Assembly (NCBI GenBank): GCA_000761475.1
Contig: JQNW01000009.1
Span: 62,001-126,000, forward strand
Direction: 5' to 3'
From: Chromohalobacter israelensis
GTDB taxonomy: Bacteria; Pseudomonadota; Gammaproteobacteria; Pseudomonadales; Halomonadaceae
Length of the DNA: 64,000 bases
Part shown: positions 63,648 through 64,000 of the stretch, piece by piece
How positions within the stretch are numbered: position 1 is the stretch's first letter
Layout of the letters: the number at the start of each line of letters is the position of its first letter
Made by a program: the position numbers and the translations under genes
Notes under the pieces: model-generated
Seen by the model: only the letters and a program-made list of their open reading frames with translations
Databases searched by the model: none
What the model was told of the DNA's origin: nothing

Positions 63648-64000
63648 TCAGCGCTTGATCGGGAAGAGTCGCACCGGGACCACCGGGGCGTCTCGCGATT
63701 GCAGGCGGTCGTCGCTGGGGGCGCAGCCGAAGAAGCGCCGGTAGGCACGGGAGAAATGCTCCAGGGAGCCGAAGCCGGCGCAACTGGCGACCTCTGCCAC
63801 GCTCAGGTCGGTCTGCTGCAGCAGTCGATGCGCGCGATTGATGCGCAGCCAGAGATAGTAACGAATCGGCGTGACACCGAGTTCGGCCTTGAAGCGCCGC
63901 TCCAGCTGGCGCGGCGAGAGCCCGACTAGGGCGGCCAGCGCCGGTGCAGAGAGCGGCGTTTCCAGGGTGCGGCGCATGGTGCGAATCACTTTGCGCAACT
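63648..64000 (-). CDS. AraC-family (GlxA-type) transcriptional regulator, C-terminal part
   Basis: The frame is open to the window edge, so the N-terminus is missing and about 117 residues are seen. The AraC DNA-binding domain has two HTH units: PLSAPALAALVGLSPRQLER then RRFKAELGVTPIRYYLWLRI, and LSVAEVASCAGFGSLEHFSR with AYRRFFGCAPSDDR. The spacing and LSPRQLERRF are typical of GlxA-type regulators, which carry a DJ-1-like N-terminal domain; that part cannot be seen. Convergent with phaC. Confidence 0.88.
   Translation of the reverse strand, partial: LRKVIRTMRRTLETPLSAPALAALVGLSPRQLERRFKAELGVTPIRYYLWLRINRAHRLLQQTDLSVAEVASCAGFGSLEHFSRAYRRFFGCAPSDDRLQSRDAPVVPVRLFPIKR

Noticed and set aside
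61556-63748. 730-codon open frame antisense to phaC
   Set aside because: Shadow of phaC, which has its full catalytic triad; no independent evidence.
1-64000. tRNA, rRNA, CRISPR array, prophage or defence island
   Set aside because: No cloverleaf-like run ending in CCA, no rRNA sequence, no regularly spaced direct repeats, and no phage or nuclease gene cluster was seen. The accessory content is limited to two IS elements and the sugar-acid locus.

Overview
The window is GC-rich, densely packed gamma-proteobacterial chromosome. Gene content (FNT channel, class I PHA synthase with phasin, TTT and TRAP transporters, acidic exported proteins, an oxidative uronate pathway) points to a moderate halophile of the Halomonadaceae. 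The uronate dehydrogenase at 51195-51998 looks like the characterised 267-aa enzyme of Chromohalobacter salexigens, so Chromohalobacter is my best guess (inference from memory, not from a search). I saw no rRNA, tRNA or CRISPR array.

Layout. 1-9.7 kb is mostly housekeeping: the yajQ tail, an acyl-CoA ligase, a DUF454 protein, pepN, a YjfB-type motility peptide, an HpaI-type aldolase, an Lrp regulator and leuA. 9.7-12 kb holds an orphan TctC-type binding protein whose upstream region is cut by an IS481-family element (6-bp target duplication). 12-24 kb carries FNT, MgtC, a FlgO-type lipoprotein pair, a Bcr/CflA pump, YegS, a yeast-type cytosine deaminase, two acidic exported proteins, a cold-shock protein, TM2, ExoD and LysE proteins, and slt. 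24-35 kb has htpG behind a clear sigma-32 promoter, bax, selO, a decayed isochorismatase-like gene, pntAB, gpsA, sixA and a small monooxygenase.

35.3-54 kb is the most interesting part, a sugar-acid locus. Its left half is kdgD, a TTT transporter (substrate-binding, TctB and TctA), garD and gudD. Its right half is a TRAP transporter (dctPQM), gci, gli, udh, an Ldh2-type oxidoreductase and a FadR-type GntR regulator. The ABC-F gene ybiT lies between them. Together the genes give an oxidative (non-phosphorylating) route: uronate to aldarolactone (udh), to 5-keto-4-deoxyglucarate (gli, gci), to 2-oxoglutarate semialdehyde (kdgD), with galactarate and glucarate entering through garD and gudD. The semialdehyde dehydrogenase is not in the window. 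Both halves share a 15-bp motif in palindromic promoter-proximal sites, likely the GntR operator. An IS256-family element splits dctP exactly, with a 9-bp duplication, so the TRAP system has probably lost its binding protein. A short decayed copy of the gudD 3' end lies just before gntR.

54-64 kb returns to core genes: YgjV, a 36-aa membrane peptide with an AEC transporter, an alpha/beta hydrolase, an RssA patatin, an Smr protein, prmB, aroC, a DUF6489 protein, a phasin, phaC and the end of a GlxA/AraC-type regulator.

Two FliA (sigma-28) promoters with the canonical 11-bp spacer, one before the YjfB peptide and one before the FlgO-type lipoprotein operon, show that isolated flagellar-regulon genes are scattered here away from any flagellar cluster.
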